DNA of 64,000 bases from Batillaria attramentaria (GCA_018292915.2 JACVVK020000200.1:265001-329000), one strand, 5' to 3'; shown: positions 1 through 11,084, counted from the first letter of the stretch. Notes: generated by a model not told the origin, from the sequence alone. Numbers and translations are program-made.

Positions 1-14
1 GCAACTACTGTATC

Positions 15-380
15 AGTGAGCTGCCTGAATGTTATGTACTTGTTTAGAAGTGTTTTATCTTTAACTGCTATGCAAATTGGGTGTCACGTGACAGGAAATC
101 GTCGCCTAAGAACGTGTTGACGTTTTTTTTTTTATCTTCTTTTTCTATGCAGATTTTGTGTCACGTGAAAGGAATATGTTTCCCAAGAACGCCCGACAAC
201 CACCGAAACTCTCCCCCCACCCAATAAATAAATAAATAAATAATAAAAAAAGATTCCAACAGACGCGGTAACCATTTTAACCATTTCATCAGTGAGCTCC
301 CTCAAGACTATGTACTAGTTTAGAAGTGTTTTATCTCCTTTTTGTGCAAATTGGGCATCACGTGACAGGAATGCCCAGTA
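15..380. repeat. Diverged direct repeat with CACGTG E-box cores
   Basis: Bases about 17-117 and 288-380 are two diverged copies of one unit (shared landmarks: GTGAGCT, TATGTACT, GTTTAGAAGTGTTTTATCT, GCAAATTGGG, TCACGTGACAGGAA). A third partial copy at about 147-192 repeats GTCACGTGAAAGGAAT. Each copy carries CACGTG. No coding frame is supported. It could be a dispersed repeat remnant or a duplicated regulatory segment. Confidence 0.55.
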
Positions 381-829
381 CATTCGCGTTGTAAAAACAA
401 AACAAAAAAAAATGTTCGTATTCGATCTTTGTTCGGACTTAAACGTCGCCCATGTGACATGAGCCACATGCTGCACGCGTATTTGTGGTTATGTTCTGAC
501 ATCGCAAGAGGACCAGATGGGTCTGTGGGCTTGAGGCGTGTCCCTGTAGGTAAAGGTGTGTAAGAGAGCGTGGGTCGGTCGCTGACTGGCATGTTTCCGC
601 GTTGAATGCCGCACGTGGAGGTGCATATGTTGAGGGAGAGGGTTGGTGACCGCTGAAAGTGCTGTGAACCAGCGTGGAACGTCCTCGTCGCTGTAGGGTT
701 TGTTTTTTGTTTTTAAATTCGAATACGTGTTTACTTTCCTCGTTCTTTTCTGTGCAGATTTTTATCGGAGCTTAAACAACAACAACAAAACCCCCCAAAA
801 TTAGGTGTTGCAGATGTTGCGTTACGTGG
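381..829. other. Intergenic, nothing recognised
   Basis: Only short, unsupported frames and A/T runs are seen here. No repeat family or RNA gene was recognised. Confidence 0.5.
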
Positions 830-915
830 TGTTGTGTTGTATTGTACTGTATTGTATTGATTGAATGGAATAGAAAATACTTTGTTCATCCATAAAAAGG
901 GAAGTTGCTTTTGCC
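830..915 (-). mobile_element. Retroelement 3' tail (minus strand)
   Basis: Read on the minus strand this is a stretch like ATGGATGAACAAAGTATTTT followed by a run of pentamer-like TATTC/CAATA units. This is the look of a non-LTR retrotransposon 3' end with a short-repeat tail. No coding part remains. Confidence 0.35.
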
Positions 916-1002
916 CAAAATACACGACTTGACATAAGAAACATAAGACCGACAGGACATGGTAAGACTGAAGAATTGATAACATAAAATATATATGGTC
1001 TG

Positions 1003-1290
1003 GTCTGGTCTGGTCTGGTCTGGTCACCCATACGTGGTGGAAAAGGACGTAAGACTCCCAAAACACCCACCCACCCCCTGTGCTGTGCTGTGCTGTGCTG
1101 TGCTGTGCTGTGCAGCTGTATTGTATTGTGTCGTGTCGTGTCGTGTCGTGTCGTGTCGTATGGTGTGTGGTGTCGTGTGGTGTGGTGTCGTGTCGTGTGG
1201 TGTCGTGTGGTGTGGTGTCGTGTCGTGTGGTGTCGTGTGGTGTGGTGTCGTGTGGTGTGGTGTGTGGTGTCCGTGTCCGTGTCCGTGTCG
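1003..1290. repeat. Pentanucleotide minisatellite block with SINE tail inside
   Basis: A (GGTCT)n run at 1003-1026 is followed by a SINE tail fragment (about 1027-1078), then by (TGTGC)n, (GTGTC)n and mixed GTGTC/GTGTGG pentamers to about 1290. All long open frames here (both strands) are translations of the repeat. Confidence 0.85.
1027..1078 (+). mobile_element. Tail fragment of the tRNA-derived SINE
   Basis: Matches the conserved 3' part of the window's main SINE (TGGTGGAAAAGGACGT, then CCCAAAACACCCACCC). The tRNA-like head is absent, so this is a 5'-truncated copy between two pentamer runs. Confidence 0.6.
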
Positions 1291-1833
1291 TCCCAGACAC
1301 GTGCCTGCCTCCCCACTCTGCCGCACTTGTTCAAAACGTACGACGAAAAACAGAAGAAGAAAAAAAAAAAAAAAAATGGGACGAACAGTGTACTGAGCTA
1401 TCATCGATTGTAATTGTTTCCCGAAAATTCCATTCAACCATGGGACCAGAATCTCGTGACGTAGGTCAGTTTTTTTTTTAATCAGTTTTCTGTCTGACAA
1501 ACCTGCCAGAGAGGAATATTTTTTATCCGTTTCTCACACACCTTTCTTACCAAGAGCACATTACAGTAATGTGCCCTCTTGTTCCTACGTAAATCGCTTT
1601 AATTACCCATGGCCAGTCCACTACCGTCAGTGCGGTTTACGTAAGTTTTAGCCGTTGCACGTTTGTTAATGTTGCAAGTAATGGAGGCCTGAGATAAATG
1701 CATTGCTATTGTACATGAGTAAACGCTCCTGCCTATCAGTCTAGCACAACACCCAGATCTTTTGTACGAGCTGTTTCTGTCAAACAGGTTTAAAGTTTAC
1801 ACCGATTGTTTGGGCAAGTTTGGGTTGCTAGAC
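1291..1833. other. Intergenic, nothing recognised
   Basis: Contains an A-rich run near 1355-1377 and no supported gene. Confidence 0.5.
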
Positions 1834-1865
1834 TCTCTCTCTCTTTCTCTCTCTCTCTTTCTCTC

Positions 1866-1927
<62 letters not shown>
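1834..1927. repeat. (CT)n microsatellite
   Basis: Nearly pure CT dinucleotides directly abutting the 5' end of a SINE copy. Confidence 0.95.
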
Positions 1928-1929
<2 letters not shown>

Positions 1930-2094
1930 GGAGCCGGGGTGGTCGAATGGTAGAGCGTTGGACTTCTAATGCTCGGGTCGTGAGTTCGATCCCGGCTGGG
2001 GCCAAATATTTGTGCTGGCTTTTTCATCGTTGCCCCGTCTTTGATATCACCCTATGTGGTGGAAAAGGACGTTAAACCCCCAAACACCCACCCC
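1928..2094 (+). mobile_element. tRNA-derived SINE, full-length copy
   Basis: A short interspersed element of about 167 bp. The head is tRNA-like with an A box (TGGTCGAATGG) and a B box (AGTTCGATCCC), which in this class act as the internal RNA polymerase III promoter. It is followed by a conserved body (TTTGATATCACCC, GTGGTGGAAAAGGACGTTAAAC) and a CCCAAACACCCACCC tail. It is one of at least a dozen copies in the window. It starts directly at a CT run and its tail runs into CT then (AC)n. It has no coding capacity; mobilisation would rely on a LINE partner (family knowledge). Confidence 0.88.
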
Positions 2095-2106
2095 TCTCTC
2101 TGTGTG

Positions 2107-2108
2107 AC

Positions 2109-2170
<62 letters not shown>
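2107..2170. repeat. (AC)n microsatellite
   Basis: About 32 AC dinucleotides downstream of the SINE tail. Confidence 0.95.
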
Positions 2171-2172
<2 letters not shown>

Positions 2173-3283
2173 CTACATCCTGTATCGCTGATCACGTGAA
2201 TAATTCATATTCATACTTTGCCACCTAAACAAACTTAGCGGTGACAGGCGATCAATATTACGTATTTATCGCACAGTGGTTATGTATCCTGTCTGCGTGC
2301 ACGATGTACCTTTTTTTCTGCAAAGCCAAGCCACAGCCGACAACATGTCTGCCAGCGTCAGTTCTATTATTAATACCTGCTCAACCACAACTCTTGCGTC
2401 CTGTTTCGGCTCGAGGAATATCGCTGCCTTTTGATTGAAAAGTGCATGTGACAGTTGAAACAGGGACCAGAGTCGTGTGCGCACGTAATAATGTATGCAA
2501 ATGGCGGAGACACAGCTGAAGAGGCATCATGAAGGAGTGAGTAAATGGTCTTTGTAACAGCCACTTTTGGCTGGAAGGGTCACTGTTTTCGCGGGGTTTT
2601 AGTTCAGAACACTAGACACATAACTGTTGTGATCCGTGAATTTTTCCGACCAAACTGAGCCGAATAATGTCACGGCAAACTCGTGCTCTGGTTTTATAAG
2701 GGCCCCCGAAGCGCTGAAAACTCTGCAACTGTGACAGAGTTGCCTGGATTATGCACAGCTCAGGGAGTCGCAGTTCTTTAAAAAAACAAAAACAAAAACA
2801 AAAAACCCGCAATGTTTGCGGCTTTTTGCTGAGATTGCAGACCTTTAAGCAAGGACAGGGCCATGTTGGGACGCTTAAATCAAAACACGTAGTCAGGCTA
2901 CTCCGATGTCATGTTTTAACATGGGAAAGGGCAGACGGGTAGGGCTGGGATATTAAATCGTTAGCTGGGATTTCCCTCAGAGCATTAGACGCATTACTAT
3001 TGTGATCTGTTGATCTTTCCGACCACGCACGGCATACTCAAGATACATAATACACGACATACATCCGAGCACACTGCACCTCAGTCCCCGATCACAATGT
3101 GTCTGATATTCGGAAACAACATTCAGCTGACACTGAACTACGTACAGCAGATCGAACATACCTGCCCTAAACGTCAACCCTTCTCGTTGCTATACTATTG
3201 TTATTACTGGAGGTTTTTTTTTTTTTTTTTTTTTGTAAGTCATCAACTCTGGTGCTGCTGCAGCTGGAGGCATGAGGGGGAGG

Positions 3284-3315
<32 letters not shown>

Positions 3316-3316
3316 T
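2171..3316. other. Intergenic, nothing recognised
   Basis: Mixed sequence with no supported gene. A short internal duplication is hinted at by two similar stretches at about 2600-2650 and 2985-3025 (ACTGTTGTGATC / ACTATTGTGATC followed by TTTCCGACCA). Confidence 0.4.
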
Positions 3317-3430
3317 TTTATAAGCCAAACTCTTGTGTGATTTCATGATCTCCTTCACTTGTCGGTAAAGCCGAAGACAAATTTCCTGTTTTAAGGGCTA
3401 TAAAGTTATCTGTATCTGTATCTGTAAACT
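3317..3430 (+). mobile_element. Retroelement 3' tail (plus strand)
   Basis: GCCGAAGACAAATTTCCTGT, then ATAAAGTTATCTGTATCTG and hexamer-like TCTGTA repeats, is typical of a non-LTR retrotransposon 3' end. No coding part is left. Confidence 0.4.
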
Positions 3431-3447
3431 CAATTCCTACCAGATAA

Positions 3448-3674
3448 GGGGAGCCGGGGTGGCCGAATGGTAGAGCGTTGGATTTCTAATGCTCGGGTCG
3501 TGAGTTCGTATCCCGGCTGGGGCCAAATATTTGTGCTGGCTTTTTCTTTGCTTTTTTTTTTTTTTTTTTTTTTTTTTGCCCCGTCTTTGATATCACCCGT
3601 GTGTGGTGGAAAAGGACGTTACCCCCCCCCCCCCAAACACCCACCCCACCCCACCCCACCCCACCCCACCCCTA
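3448..3674 (+). mobile_element. tRNA-derived SINE with internal poly-T expansion
   Basis: Same family as 1928-2094, with A box TGGCCGAATGG and the head intact. A poly-T tract of about 27 nt is inserted or expanded at about 3550-3578, and the tail is expanded to many CCACC units. The longer length reflects these simple-sequence expansions. Confidence 0.85.
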
Positions 3675-3966
3675 CCAAGTAAGCTTGGGATTGTGCACCA
3701 GTGCCCTCACTAAAAAAAAAAAATTAAAAATCCAAATTAATTTATAGATTCATAGATTAAATCTGCATAGATTTAAATTTGGCTCACTGGGAGTTTTGCA
3801 CTTTGATTATACTCGTGTTTGCTGCAGTGAGAGCCGTCAAGGAACCGGTAATCTTGCCTGATTTCCGTACACATAGCCAAACGTGAAAAAGCGTGGAATG
3901 CGGCCCTGTCCCGCAGTCCCAAACCACACGGACCTCCATAGCATCGTCTTACCATCATCCTCATCT
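3675..3966. other. Short A/T-rich spacer between SINEs
   Basis: Poly-A at about 3711-3723 and an ATTTAAATT-rich segment; nothing else is seen. Confidence 0.4.
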
Positions 3967-4160
3967 CCACCATCATGCATGGGGAGCCGGGATAGCCGAA
4001 TGGTAGAGCGTTGGACTCCCAATGCTCGGGTCGTGAGTTCGAATCCCGGCTGGGGCCACATATTTGTCCTGGCCTTTTTCTCGTTGCCCCGTCTTTGATA
4101 TCACCCATACGTGGTGGAAAAGGACGATAAACTCCCAAACACCCACCCACCATCATGCAT
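3967..4160 (+). mobile_element. tRNA-derived SINE with 14-bp target-site duplication
   Basis: The SINE body lies at about 3981-4146. It is flanked by exact copies of CCACCATCATGCAT at 3967-3980 and 4147-4160. This is the target-site duplication expected of LINE-dependent retrotransposition and fixes both element boundaries. The head includes the A box (TAGCCGAATGG) and B box (AGTTCGAATCCC). Confidence 0.93.
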
Positions 4161-4649
4161 AATAAAAATTTTTTTTTAAAAAGGCCGCAGCTTCCGAGCC
4201 CTCCGTGGATTCCACCCATTACCTGGGAGGAACACCACTGGATTGGAACTGGCAAAAAGAGTTGGGGCAGGGGGAAAAAAAGTGAACAAAAAATAGAAAC
4301 ATTGGGATACTCGCGAGCGGTACGGAATGTGCTGGCCCGAAATCTCAGTCAATCTTCTCTATTTCCATTGCGGCTGTTCTAATGACTACACTCACTCAGT
4401 CATAAAAAAGTAATTACGACTGTGCGTTAAGATTGGGTCAGTTCCAAAATGTCTTGATTCTGATCTATGATTCTTTAGGCCTTTCACGAGCCTGCAGAAG
4501 GTCTCCAACTGGGACAGAACCAGGTGTTCCTGTATGAGCTCTGTTGAAACAATTGTAAACCTAGCTTGTTCCATATCCTGTCTGTCATTGCGGACGGCCA
4601 TATTTTACACCGTGGCCTTTCGGGTAACACCGAGAGCACGTGCGCACTC
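4161..4649. other. Intergenic, nothing recognised
   Basis: No supported coding frame or repeat apart from A/T runs. Confidence 0.45.
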
Positions 4650-4660
4650 GCGCGCGCGCG

Positions 4661-4751
<91 letters not shown>

Positions 4752-4896
4752 CCAGAGTGTCACAAAGATTCGCACGCCATGAAAAGAATTTAGCAAGGTT
4801 GAGACATACATTTTTGGGATCTGTTTCCTATTAGTCGAGTACGACAAAGGTTGAAGGACTCTGGATTTCACTTTCTGCAACACACGGACACGCACA

Positions 4897-4988
<92 letters not shown>
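4650..4988. repeat. Two (GC)n/(AC)n microsatellite blocks
   Basis: (GC)n then (AC)n at 4650-4749, and (ACGC)n then (AC)n at about 4880-4988, are separated by about 130 bp of unique sequence. Poly-Cys/Val or His/Thr frames here are repeat translations. Confidence 0.95.
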
Positions 4989-4995
<7 letters not shown>

Positions 4996-5318
4996 ATTAA
5001 GTTCCCATAGGTTTCGGTCGACCTGACATGTCGCCTCGATAAGAGAAGTGAATAGATTTTCTTTGCGCCGAAATCCTGTTGGACAAGTTACTCATTGAAT
5101 CTACCTCTTATCTTTTTATTGCCTCCGATGTGACAAGTAAGCACGCAGGGCGCCTCTGTGTGTGTGTATATATACCGTTTCTTTTGTAAGTGGGCGGACT
5201 ATTTGTGCAGAAAACTGGGGGTGCTGTGAGGCGTTTGTTTTGAAGTTTACTCAGGACGGGAAAACTAGCAGGATGTGAGTTCTTGAGGTTAGTTTGGGGG
5301 TTGTGTGTTTGTGTGTTA

Positions 5319-5322
<4 letters not shown>

Positions 5323-5400
<78 letters not shown>
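5323..5400. repeat. (GT)n microsatellite
   Basis: About 39 GT units followed by purine-rich GGGA/GAGA sequence. Confidence 0.95.
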
Positions 5401-5403
<3 letters not shown>

Positions 5404-5891
5404 AAGGGGGGGAGGGAGAGACAGACGGAGAGACAGAAGGAGAGACTGTCTGACTGAAACTATAGTTTCCCAAGAGAGAGAGAGAGAGCCGGGGAGAGAG
5501 AGAAATTTTTTTGTTGAATGAAACTTATAGGCAGTACTGCCAATCTTACAAGTTGTCCGTACCCAAAACGAAATTGATAGAGGAAGTTCAAAAATAATTT
5601 AAACGGGGGGGGAGGGGGGAGGGGGGAGAGAGAGAGAGAAAATGGGACTTTATTTGAAAACGGTTGGTTTTGGCATAGTCGGCGACAACACCATTTCACA
5701 TGCCTGCCGATACTAATTAATTAATTAGTACGGTAATTACTGGCCATGAAAGAAAACTTTACGCACGCATTTATCAGTCCACTCTCCACTTTCATCCTAC
5801 GATTTACGGTCAAAATTTCTTCGCACCGCATTAGTTGTACAAATCCAATTTCAGGCTCATTTTGATACGTTCACCTGCATAGTTCAGTCCA

Positions 5892-6201
5892 GGGCCCGTA
5901 TGTAAAAGTCGTGGTTAATTTAACCCACGGCTACGGGCCTAACCCAGACTAGGACAAAAGAAACCCTAAAACAAAATTAAATAAAACCGGAAGCGAAGAA
6001 AGGAAGAAAAAAATCCTTCTATAACGGCTTAGGCACCTTGCTGGAATGGGCCCGCTTCTTGGTTTAAAACAACAACAACAACAACAACCAAAGAAATAAG
6101 AGAGAGAGAGAGAGAAAATTAAACCCTAGAGCTAGTTTAGTTTGAGGTGAGACTCCAGCCCGGGGCTAAAAGCCCTAACCTCGACTTTCACATACGGGCC
6201 C
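5892..6201. mobile_element. 310-bp non-autonomous TIR element (MITE-like)
   Basis: The left end GGGCCCGTATGTAAAAGTCG is matched in inverted orientation by the right end, which reads GACTTTCACATACGGGCCC. The TIRs are about 27 bp with a few mismatches. The interior is A-rich and non-coding. No clear short target duplication was seen. The GC-rich GGGCCC end suggests a cut-and-paste DNA transposon derivative (family not determined; PIF/Harbinger-like is only a guess). Confidence 0.7.
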
Positions 6202-6447
6202 AGAACACGTATTGAGCTATTTTTAGATTAGCAATGTACGTTTACACTACCTTTCCGTCAGCTCATTACACGGCAGCTACTACCGGCCAGATATGCGGGA
6301 CGTCAGTATGATGTGTGTACATGACAACTCCATACAAATCAGTGTGGATTAAGAAAGGAGATAAATTAAGAACACGCGTGTTCTCATACTAGAATTATGA
6401 ACACGAACATAAACGCAGCCTACTAGACATGATACTTTCTCGGAAAC

Positions 6448-6449
<2 letters not shown>
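6202..6449. other. Unique spacer
   Basis: Nothing recognised. Confidence 0.4.
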
Positions 6450-6511
<62 letters not shown>

Positions 6512-6521
6512 CGCGCGCGCG
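6450..6521. repeat. (GT)n(GC)n microsatellite
   Basis: A GT run changes directly to a GC run, the mirror arrangement of the block at 4650. Confidence 0.95.
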
Positions 6522-7623
6522 GCTGTTTACTGTAAGCACTGAAAACGCCACTGGAAAAACCACAAAAAGTTCTGAGTAACGCAAGATAAAGACAGATTAC
6601 AGTGCCCTGTTTTGACCCGAGCACGTTTTTTTTTTTTTTTTTTTCCCTTCTTCTTTCTTTTCCCCCCTTCTTCTTTCTTTTCCCCCCTTCTTCTTCTTCT
6701 TTCGTTTATTGTTTTCAAATTCACTTTACTATAATTATGTAACTTTCTTGTTGTTTCTGTCGTTTTAAAATTTGGCGGAGAGATTTCGACAAATACTGCG
6801 TGTTTGATGTTGCTGCTTTGTGTACCACACACACAGACTGTCGGCAATCTTTGCTAGTTTGTCAGTGGTCAGTCAGAGAACCTTCGGGACTATTGTCTTA
6901 GATCAGATCACATTCTCCAACGTACCTGGCGATGCGTGCACAGACGGAAAACATGTGTGCGGTCGACAGTTTTGCGAGTAAGCACGGGGGTCAGTCGTGA
7001 TGGCGGGGTCTTAGTTCGATTCAAAACGTTTGACGATTGCGCTGAGGTAAAGCCACATACTTGAAATTATTATTTGAAGTGCTTGCAGTGCGAGCTTGCA
7101 CAAGTCTTTGCAATGCACTGTCATGTTCGTAAAAGTCGTTTTCTGGCTGCAAACATAACTGTATATATATTTGAAAAATGTTTTCGTGGTGGTACCTGTC
7201 GTCACACCAATTATACACCTGGACAGTGACTAGCGTCCGTGTAATGCTGTCACTGAACCAACAGTAGCGTACTCGATGACGCCGCGACCACCCTGATCGC
7301 TCCAGTAGTGTAACAACAGTCGTAAACAGCAGTCTTAGAATTCGAATGGTTTGACCGCTCGCGCTGCAAAGTGTAAACAATATTGTATCGCATTAAGAGC
7401 TGTACTAATCATCAAGCTAAAATATTTCGAGCGTACAGGTAAACTCTCTTCCAAAACATAAGTTGGCTTCGCAAAGATGGAATTAATTAGCAAGTTTAAT
7501 GAAAACTTTTTCAATTATGTAAAGACGTATGCGGCTGCGCGGAGTACTGTCGGAGTATTCGCTCACTTTGATTTGCTAGCACGACCTGTCAGTCAGGAGC
7601 TGGCAACATATCAGTTACACTAG
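6522..7623. other. Intergenic, nothing recognised
   Basis: A poly-T and CTT-rich run at about 6626-6712 is the only structure seen. A 119-codon minus frame at 7021-7380 lacks any recognisable domain. Confidence 0.4.
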
Positions 7624-7880
7624 GGGGAGCCGGGGTGGCCGAATGGACGTCTGATGCTCGGGTCGTGAGTTCGTATCCCGGCTGGCCGCGAATTAGTCTT
7701 TGTGGCTTGCGCGGCGTTAATCCTCAAACTCACTCACTCACTCACTCACCCACTCATTCGTATCCCGGCTGGGGCCAAATATTTGTGCTGGCTTTTTCAT
7801 CGTTGCCCTGTCTTTGATATCACCCGTATGTGGTGGAAAAGGACGTTAGACCCCTCGAACACCCCAACACCCACCCAGTT
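7624..7880 (+). mobile_element. tRNA-derived SINE split by a second short retro-insertion
   Basis: The SINE is interrupted by a 71-bp insert (7686-7756), which contains TTGCGCGGCGTTAATCC and ends in (CACT)n. The insert is flanked by exact 16-bp copies of TTCGTATCCCGGCTGG (7670-7685 and 7757-7772). That duplication is SINE sequence, so the SINE was the target. The SINE head also lost part of the A-box to B-box interval (GAATGGACGTCTGATG). Confidence 0.85.
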
Positions 7881-9095
7881 ACACCAGTTTCTCATGTAAC
7901 TTGCAACATGACAAGCCCACAGCAATAAGTTTACCCTGCTCTTTCGCTTGCCACCTTTTACTTATTAGAAATGCGGTTTTATCTAATAGTAATCGCCGGT
8001 AAAAACAACAACAACAACCACAACAACAAAAACAACAAAAACCCAAGTAACTTTCATTTAAAGTAGCACCGGGAAACTCCTCCGCCGAATTGATTAAGCC
8101 CCGTGGTTATTGTCAGTAGTTGGTGAACTTAGGCGAGTTACATCTCGTTACATTGACGTTTTATCTAGATTTCGATTGGCACGTGTCTCGACGTGAGTTA
8201 CATTTACATGCAAGTGGAGGAAGGAGCGTTTTATCTTGATTTCGATTGACAGGTGTCAGTTTTTGTGTTCTGACGTAGGGCAATTTAAAAAGTTCAAAAA
8301 TAAAGATTAGACAAAACAAGAAATTGCTTCGTACGTTGCATATCTATGCACAAATGTTCGACCATAGGCCTTCGATGTAGAAGAGAAATGTTTTTATGGC
8401 CTTGAATATTTTCCATATTTGAAATCAACCCCCTAGGGCAAACCACAGGACTGTGACCATATGTGTTGACTGATAGCCTTGAAATTCCTTCTGAAATTCA
8501 CAGTCGTTTTATCGTTCATAGCGATTTCACTTGATGGTTTTAGCGTGTTGTTGTGATTGAAGGTTTATCCCTGTGTTGTGTAGCTTTTCGTCATATTTTA
8601 TTGACGTTGTATATCTTCGTAAAGAAATGTGCGTCATTCCTCTGACGTCATATTTGAGGAGAAAAAATCATCGAATGCGCGAAACCTGTGCATCAGAACC
8701 AGTCATTTGGGACACAACATAGCACCTGGCGTATATTGGCGAACATGCGTAGAAGCATACCGAGCAGACGACGTCATTTGGTTGCTAACTGAAGACCAAG
8801 AAGACAGCGCTTAGTGGTGGTTACATGTAGCGACTTGTCGACTCGGCCTGTTGTACAAGTGTGGAAGCTTTAGGTCAAAGAAAGTCATATTTCTCTACTT
8901 CTAGATGCCGCTATGTCACGAAAACGGTCGCAGTGGCCGAAAGGAACATCCATTCATTCGGCAAACAGCCTTAGGCTTTGTAGTAAGCTGCAGTTTTGTT
9001 TCCCCTTAGAAGTGAAAACGCATTACGAATATAGACTTTGTTTTAGTATATGTTAGTCTCTTGTTTGTCTCAAATACGCTTTAATGTGTTTTACC
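7881..9095. other. Intergenic, one short imperfect duplication
   Basis: An (ACA/ACC)n run lies at about 8005-8042. CGTTTTATCTAGATTTCGAT (about 8156) and a near-copy at about 8228 form a 73-bp imperfect tandem duplication. No gene was recognised. Confidence 0.4.
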
Positions 9096-9099
9096 TTCG

Positions 9100-9168
9100 C
9101 CCTTGTTTTGTCGTCGGAGAGAAAAGCAATTTCCCTCACGGGATCAATGAAGTACACTGGTAGCCTAT
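9100..9168 (+). mobile_element. Retroelement 3' tail
   Basis: AGCAATTTCCCTCACGGGAT followed by CAATGAAGT is a pattern seen at non-LTR retrotransposon 3' ends. Only the tail is present. Confidence 0.35.
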
Positions 9169-9334
9169 CTTGTAACTCCTGTCTTGTTCGGGTCGTGAGT
9201 TCGATTCCCGGCCGGCTGGGGTCAGATTCTTGTGCTGGCCGTGTTTGTAGTTGCCCCGACTTTGATATCACCCATATGTAGTGGAAAAGGACGTTAAACC
9301 CTTGTACACGCACGCACCCACCCTTGTAACTCCT
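9169..9334 (+). mobile_element. 5'-truncated tRNA-derived SINE with 12-bp target-site duplication
   Basis: Exact CTTGTAACTCCT copies at 9169-9180 and 9323-9334 bracket the element. The copy starts within the tRNA-like head (TTCGGGTCGTGAGTTCGATT), so the A box is missing while the B box remains. Confidence 0.9.
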
Positions 9335-9503
9335 CGGTCTAAGCTCGGACTTGATCTCACTTCGCGGTTGCCATCCCTCTCTCTCTCTCTCGCTCTCTGT
9401 GCGGACCCTCCTTCCTACCCCCAACTTGTGACACCCCTTACCCTTCTGTTCCCTCGGGTATACCTCCAACTGACATCTCATACAGCTTTTCACTCTCAGC
9501 AGG

Positions 9504-9875
9504 TTAATAGAAGCGATTATCCGATCTAATATTCCGGGGCTCGCCGGGATATTGGTACATGATGCGCTCCTGGCGAACTTGACGCTTGAGTGACCTCAGG
9601 CAGGGGAGATTAGTCCCCGTTTCCCGCATGGTTGCCTCCCTTTGGCCCCAAACTCGCCGACGGGGGGAAGTCAAACCGTTTAACAACGTCGTGATGGTAG
9701 GCTGCTTTCTGCCGCTCTCAGCGGGATTCCGTGAGCGTGACCTCCACGGGGTTGTTTTCGCGGGTCGACTTATCTTGACCCCGTACTGAACGTCCCAGAT
9801 TAGGTGTATGTACAGAGCGCTCCAGGCTGTCTGCCGGCCGAACGGTTGTCGCAGAGGAGTCAGTTCAACTTCCAT
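9504..9875 (-). other. Unidentified GC-rich 123-codon open frame
   Basis: This minus-strand frame is not built from a simple repeat and is GC-rich with many CpGs, unlike its surroundings. The translation is basic (a stretch RSLKRQVRQERIMYQYPGE near the C-terminus). I recognise no family and see no clear splice sites. It could be an exon, a relic of a transposon ORF, or chance. Confidence 0.2.
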
Positions 9876-10867
9876 TTCTCAAATTTTGAAACCACTTCCC
9901 GAAAATGATCTATACCTGTTGACTCGCATTAAAATGTGAACGTTAGAACGTTTTGAAGGGTTTGATAAAATGTGATGTAGCATACCTTGTCATCAGCTAG
10001 GAGACACCCAGTTCGTTTCAAGCGGAATAACGTCGCCTCCATGACGCGACTGACGGGTCTTACGATAAATAACTTACTTCAGGTTACTTTCAGCTGGCTT
10101 ACAACTGTCGAGTGGAAATGTCTAATAATTATGATCTCAAACGCGTAGAACTTCAACGTGTTTGTGCCACACACGATGCACACACCTTGATATAGGCTGT
10201 GTCGTTGACTGAGCAACTCAAGAATACTTGCACCGTCAGTATCGTTGCACATCATATACTTGGTGAAAATGGAATACATTTGAAATTGAACGTGTTATGC
10301 AGTCGTTGTTGCATTGATGGTGAGAATTCCACGCAGCTGATATGAATTCATATTGATATTGATATTGGTATAATTTTCTTCATGGTACGTCTGGAGGCAT
10401 ATCACGTCAATAGACAGCGTTGAAGAAGTACGAAAATGTCCGTGTTCTGTACGTCCTTTGACGTAATCATGCGTCATCTGCAAGCAGGGATTCAGTTTTA
10501 CAGCCAGACACTAGAAATTTCGAACCATGCTGCGTCAGTAAATACCATACCAGACCTGTAGCTGGGAAAACAGTAGTATGACCCCAGCTGCCCCAGAGAC
10601 AACGCTAGACATAAATGTCCAGACAAACATAAAAGTGGTATAAACCTCCGGCGGAGGAATTATGGGCTTAGCGTTTGCGTCGCCTTGAGTTTTCCGGATT
10701 TGTACCTTTACACAACGCGGTGCTGGGTGGGGAAGGTTGTGGGTATGATATCTAAAACAACAACTGACAAGCCAGGCACGCCACTGGAGACGGCATTACG
10801 GTGTTGCGTAAATATTGAAATTCAATGCAGTGTGAGTTTATAGCCCTCTTGTACTTTATCTTGAAAG
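9876..10867. other. Intergenic, nothing recognised
   Basis: No supported gene or repeat. Confidence 0.4.
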
Positions 10868-11036
10868 TTGATCGTTCCTCTGGACTTTCAATGCTCGGGT
10901 CGTGAGTTCGAATCCCGGCTGGGGCCAAATATTGTGCTGGCCTTTTTCTCGTTGTCCCGTCTTTGATATCACCGTTACATGGTGGAAACACCTGAACGTT
11001 AAACTCCTTAACACCCACCCACCCTTGATCGTTCCT
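10868..11036 (+). mobile_element. 5'-truncated tRNA-derived SINE with 12-bp target-site duplication
   Basis: Exact TTGATCGTTCCT copies at 10868-10879 and 11025-11036 bracket a SINE copy that lacks the 5' part of its head. B box (AGTTCGAATCCC) and tail are present, with a small insertion in the GTGGAAA...ACGTTAAACTCC segment. Confidence 0.9.
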
Positions 11037-11084
11037 GTTCTGGGGCTTGCGTTTGAAACTGTTGGAACCTCACGTCACGCCGTG

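Noticed and set aside
731..1500. Several frames of 107-189 codons on both strands
   Set aside because: They translate pentanucleotide repeats (HDTTRHDTT or VVSCRVV patterns), not genes.
1928..2000. A functional tRNA gene
   Set aside because: The tRNA-like head has A and B boxes, but the same head plus body occurs in many copies with target duplications, so it is a SINE.
9560..9700. U1 snRNA-like stretch (GGCAGGGGAGAT)
   Set aside because: The similarity is limited to about 12 bases; the 5' end and following loops of U1 are absent.
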